From contig JABUSF010000002.1 of NCBI GenBank assembly GCA_021443945.1, positions 149,687 through 155,711 of the forward strand: 6,025 nucleotides of DNA, read 5' to 3'. The position numbers and the translations under genes are program-made. Below are positions 5,805-6,025 of this stretch, piece by piece; the stretch's first letter is position 1, and every line of letters starts with the position of its first letter. Source of the stretch: Ileibacterium sp. GTDB taxonomy: Bacteria > Bacillota_I > Bacilli_A > Erysipelotrichales > Erysipelotrichaceae. Under the pieces are notes generated by a model. It saw nothing but the letters and a program-made list of their open reading frames with translations. It did no database searches and was not told where the DNA came from.

Positions 5805-6025
5805 ATGCAGGAATTGAAAATAAAAGGAATTTACCGCCATTTTAAAGGCGATTATTATCTGGTGGAAGATGTGGCTTTGAACTCGGAAACCCAGGAGGAA
5901 TACGTCGTCTACCGAAAGCTGTATGGAGACTGCGGCTTATGGATTCGGCCCATGGAAATGTTTTTAGAAGAAGTAGATCACGATAAGTATCCGGAAGCAA
6001 AACAGAAATACCGCTTTGAGCTCAT
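5805..6025 (+). CDS. DUF1653 family protein (3'-truncated by window)
   Basis: 73 complete codons are visible before the edge; function unknown. The residues carry the DUF1653 pattern nearly in full: GIYRHFKGDYYLV (8-20), then SET (27-29), VVYRKLYGD (34-42), LWIRPMEMF (45-53) and the closing YP...RFEL (62-73). Family members are small soluble proteins of about 70-90 residues, though the domain is also found as part of longer ones, so the end could be near or some distance away. The start ATG at 5805 is preceded by AGGTGATC (5794-5801), an extended match to the complement of the 16S rRNA 3' end, in good register. It follows lysS after a strong terminator, so it is probably transcribed separately. 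The family name is from memory of the motif pattern. Confidence 0.9.
   Translation, partial: MQELKIKGIYRHFKGDYYLVEDVALNSETQEEYVVYRKLYGDCGLWIRPMEMFLEEVDHDKYPEAKQKYRFEL

Noticed and set aside
1..6025. Mobile element, CRISPR array, phage or defence system
   Set aside because: No transposase or integrase, no long terminal or regularly spaced repeats, and every gene over 150 codons is a recognisable housekeeping family.

Overview
The window looks like chromosomal core-genome DNA from a Bacillota (Firmicutes) bacterium. It has AAGGAG/AGGTGATC-type ribosome binding sites, short U-tailed terminators, a T-box riboswitch ahead of an aminoacyl-tRNA synthetase, and a membrane pyrophosphatase of the K+-dependent type. 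Gene content and mid-range base composition would suit Erysipelotrichia or Clostridia, but this is only a guess. I see no insertion sequence, phage gene, CRISPR array or tRNA/rRNA gene.

Layout, left to right. Bases 1-762 are the C-terminal part of a plus-strand ion-pumping pyrophosphatase (hppA-type), closed by a terminator at 771-796. A second terminator, facing the other way (801-824), closes a minus-strand pair: mnmE (1310-2641) and, downstream of it, a DUF1622-like small membrane protein (830-1297). The DUF1622-like gene starts at TTG, and its Shine-Dalgarno sequence overlaps the mnmE stop codon. A divergent intergenic region of about 60 bp (2642-2702) separates mnmE from plus-strand tsaC/ywlC (2703-3308). 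After a 126-bp gap holding a palindrome and a strong promoter comes a MarR-family regulator (3435-3857). Next is a complete lysine-type T-box leader (about 3890-4106) and lysS (4151-5659), closed by a strong hairpin terminator. The last gene, a DUF1653 protein (from 5805), runs off the right edge.

How the genes fit together. Three of the seven genes act on tRNA: MnmE modifies wobble U34, TsaC makes the t6A37 precursor, and LysRS charges tRNA-Lys. All three meet on tRNA-Lys(UUU), the molecule that the T-box, with an AAA specifier, is expected to sense. The pyrophosphatase couples PPi hydrolysis to ion export. The targets of the MarR protein and the functions of the DUF1622 and DUF1653 proteins are unknown.

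I found no convincing new multi-gene system. The items most worth a second look are the lysS T-box specifier loop, the palindrome upstream of marR, and the coupled mnmE-DUF1622 pair.
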